23,844 nt of DNA from JBHJGS01 sp050331575 (GTDB lineage: Bacteria > Pseudomonadota > Alphaproteobacteria > Sphingomonadales > Rhodothalassiaceae). The notes under the pieces were generated by a model. That model made no database searches, was not told the origin of the DNA, and saw only the letters and a list, made by a program, of their open reading frames with translations. The stretch spans positions 1 to 23,844 of the forward strand of contig JBHJGS010000072.1 of the NCBI GenBank assembly GCA_050331575.1. The letters run 5' to 3'. Below are positions 23,227 to 23,844 of the stretch, in pieces. The position numbers and the translations under genes are program-made. How positions within the stretch are numbered: position 1 is the stretch's first letter; each line of letters starts with the position of its first letter.

Positions 23227-23717
23227 CGCGTCCCTCCGTCGCACCTTTCCGCCCGAAACATGGAGATCGATTGGCGTTAAAATTTCGGAATCGGATTATC
23301 TTTCGACGCATAAAAATTCGAGGGGCCGGCGCGAATGCGTCTTCTTGCGGCACAGAACGGAGAGGAATTTATACAGATTCTTTTTTTTCTTATCATGATT
23401 ATTATAGTTGTTATAATCCTTTTCCTGCGGGATCAAGGGCTTTGGGCTGGATCGCTCGGTATAAATTTTTCGGTGTCCGGCGATGCTGCGGCGGGTCCAT
23501 GGGGCGCTGGTGTGGGAGGCTCGGCCAGCAGCACCATCCGCTTGTCCCGGTCCGATGCGCCGGGCTTCAATGCAAAGACGTCCGCTACTCACCAACGGGG
23601 ACTCGCCCGAAGTCGTCATAGCGGCCGTCATGTGAAAGCTTATGAACCCGCGATCGCCTCATTCGCGACAACGGGAATTGGCCCGCTTGATCATAACGGA
23701 TGCCCTAGGCTCCGGAC
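23227..23717. other. Gene-free 490 bp with an AT-rich island upstream of the chemoreceptor
   Basis: No gene is supported here. An AT-rich patch (about 23365-23425) contains a run of eight T (23390-23397) and the palindrome ATTATA-GTTGT-TATAAT (about 23400-23416). It lies upstream of the chemoreceptor and probably contributes its promoter or binds a nucleoid protein. An open frame from 23335 encodes a hydrophobic stretch there, but this is what T/A-rich DNA gives in any frame, and there is no ribosome site. From about 23440 to 23700 the sequence is ordinary and shows nothing I recognise. Confidence 0.4.
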
Positions 23718-23844
23718 TCATAACCAATAGCAGACGGTAGCGGCGAGCTGGATTGCGGCGAGGAAATTCTGTGCGAGCTTGTCGTATCGGGTTGCGACGC
23801 GTCGGAAGTCCTTGAGACGGCCGAACATACGCTCGATAGCGTTG
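23706..23844 (-). mobile_element. One end of an IS5-family insertion sequence
   Basis: The transposase stop lies within a few bases of where an IS5-family end is expected. The sequence CTAGGCTCCGGACTCA (23705-23720) probably holds the element boundary, with CTAG or a TNA triplet as possible target duplication. The opposite end is not in the window, so the inverted repeat cannot be confirmed and the boundary is approximate. Confidence 0.6.
23718..23844 (-). CDS. IS5-family transposase, C-terminal part, continues beyond the window
   Basis: The last 42 codons read NAIERMFGRLKDFRRVATRY, then DKLAQNFLAAIQLAATVCYWL and a stop at 23718-23720. This is the well-known C-terminus of IS5-family (IS427-group-like) DDE transposases. 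The Glu of IERMF is the third catalytic residue, followed by the R-x-K/R helix. The N-terminal part and the other IS end lie outside the window, so intactness cannot be judged. In this group the protein is often made from two overlapping frames. Confidence 0.9.
   Translation of the reverse strand, partial: NAIERMFGRLKDFRRVATRYDKLAQNFLAAIQLAATVCYWL

Noticed and set aside
23340..23375. Possible sigma-28 (flagellar) promoter upstream of the chemoreceptor
   Set aside because: TAAA and GCCG blocks are present on the minus strand, but the spacing is off by one and the second block departs from GCCGATAA.
23335..23730. 131-codon frame with one hydrophobic stretch
   Set aside because: The hydrophobic segment comes from the AT-rich patch, there is no ribosome site, and the frame runs into the IS end.

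Overview
The window looks like a piece of an alphaproteobacterial chromosome. The main evidence is a CpdR-type single-domain response regulator (a cell-cycle proteolysis adaptor known from Caulobacter and relatives) next to an N-formylglutamate amidohydrolase, together with high GC content and strong G/C third-position bias in most genes. The order could not be settled. The first ~450 bases are clearly AT-richer (about 47% GC by hand count over bases 1-420), and so is a short island near 23.3-23.45 kb.

Layout, left to right. (1) 1-650: a membrane protein gene running off the left edge, in AT-richer DNA that ends exactly at the 3' end of a tRNA-Val(GAC) gene (650-724, minus). This geometry is typical of an integrated element. 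(2) 884-2242: cpdR (minus), divergent from an N-formylglutamate amidohydrolase. (3) 2243-2942: no convincing gene, but a minus-strand series of hairpins ends in a clear intrinsic terminator at 2497-2527. I call this a candidate structured sRNA. (4) 2943-4906: LpxH-like metallophosphatase and a GT4 glycosyltransferase, joined by an ATGA overlap and probably acting on an envelope glycolipid. (5) 4921-6456: a winged-helix/SAM methyltransferase and a small four-helix membrane protein, both minus. (6) 6674-9043: a secreted CocE/NonD-type serine hydrolase with an NTF2-like domain fused at its C-terminus.

(7) 9135-16541 is the best functional unit. A sigma-54 response regulator and a histidine kinase (minus, overlapping by 11 bp) diverge from an HlyD-like adaptor, a MacB/LolD-type ATPase and a large FtsX/MacB permease (plus). 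The shared intergenic region holds a correctly spaced -24/-12 sigma-54 promoter pointing at the exporter. About 60-105 bp upstream of it lie two copies of a 16-bp dyad in opposite orientation, the arrangement expected of an enhancer for this regulator. The inferred circuit is: envelope signal, kinase, sigma-54 activator, tripartite-like ABC export.

(8) 16587-19673 is a zone of decay directly behind the intact permease. It holds a 57-codon in-frame fusion of the two ends of a permease gene, a full-length permease with three lesions, the first ~20 codons of a further permease, and a PhzF-family gene lacking its middle. (9) 19896-23226: a DUF2079-like multi-pass membrane protein and a CHASE3-containing chemoreceptor, convergent with a 26-bp overlap. 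(10) 23718-23844: the C-terminal end of an IS5-family transposase, cut by the right edge.

Protein family assignments come from recognising motifs by eye. No alignment, folding or database search was run.
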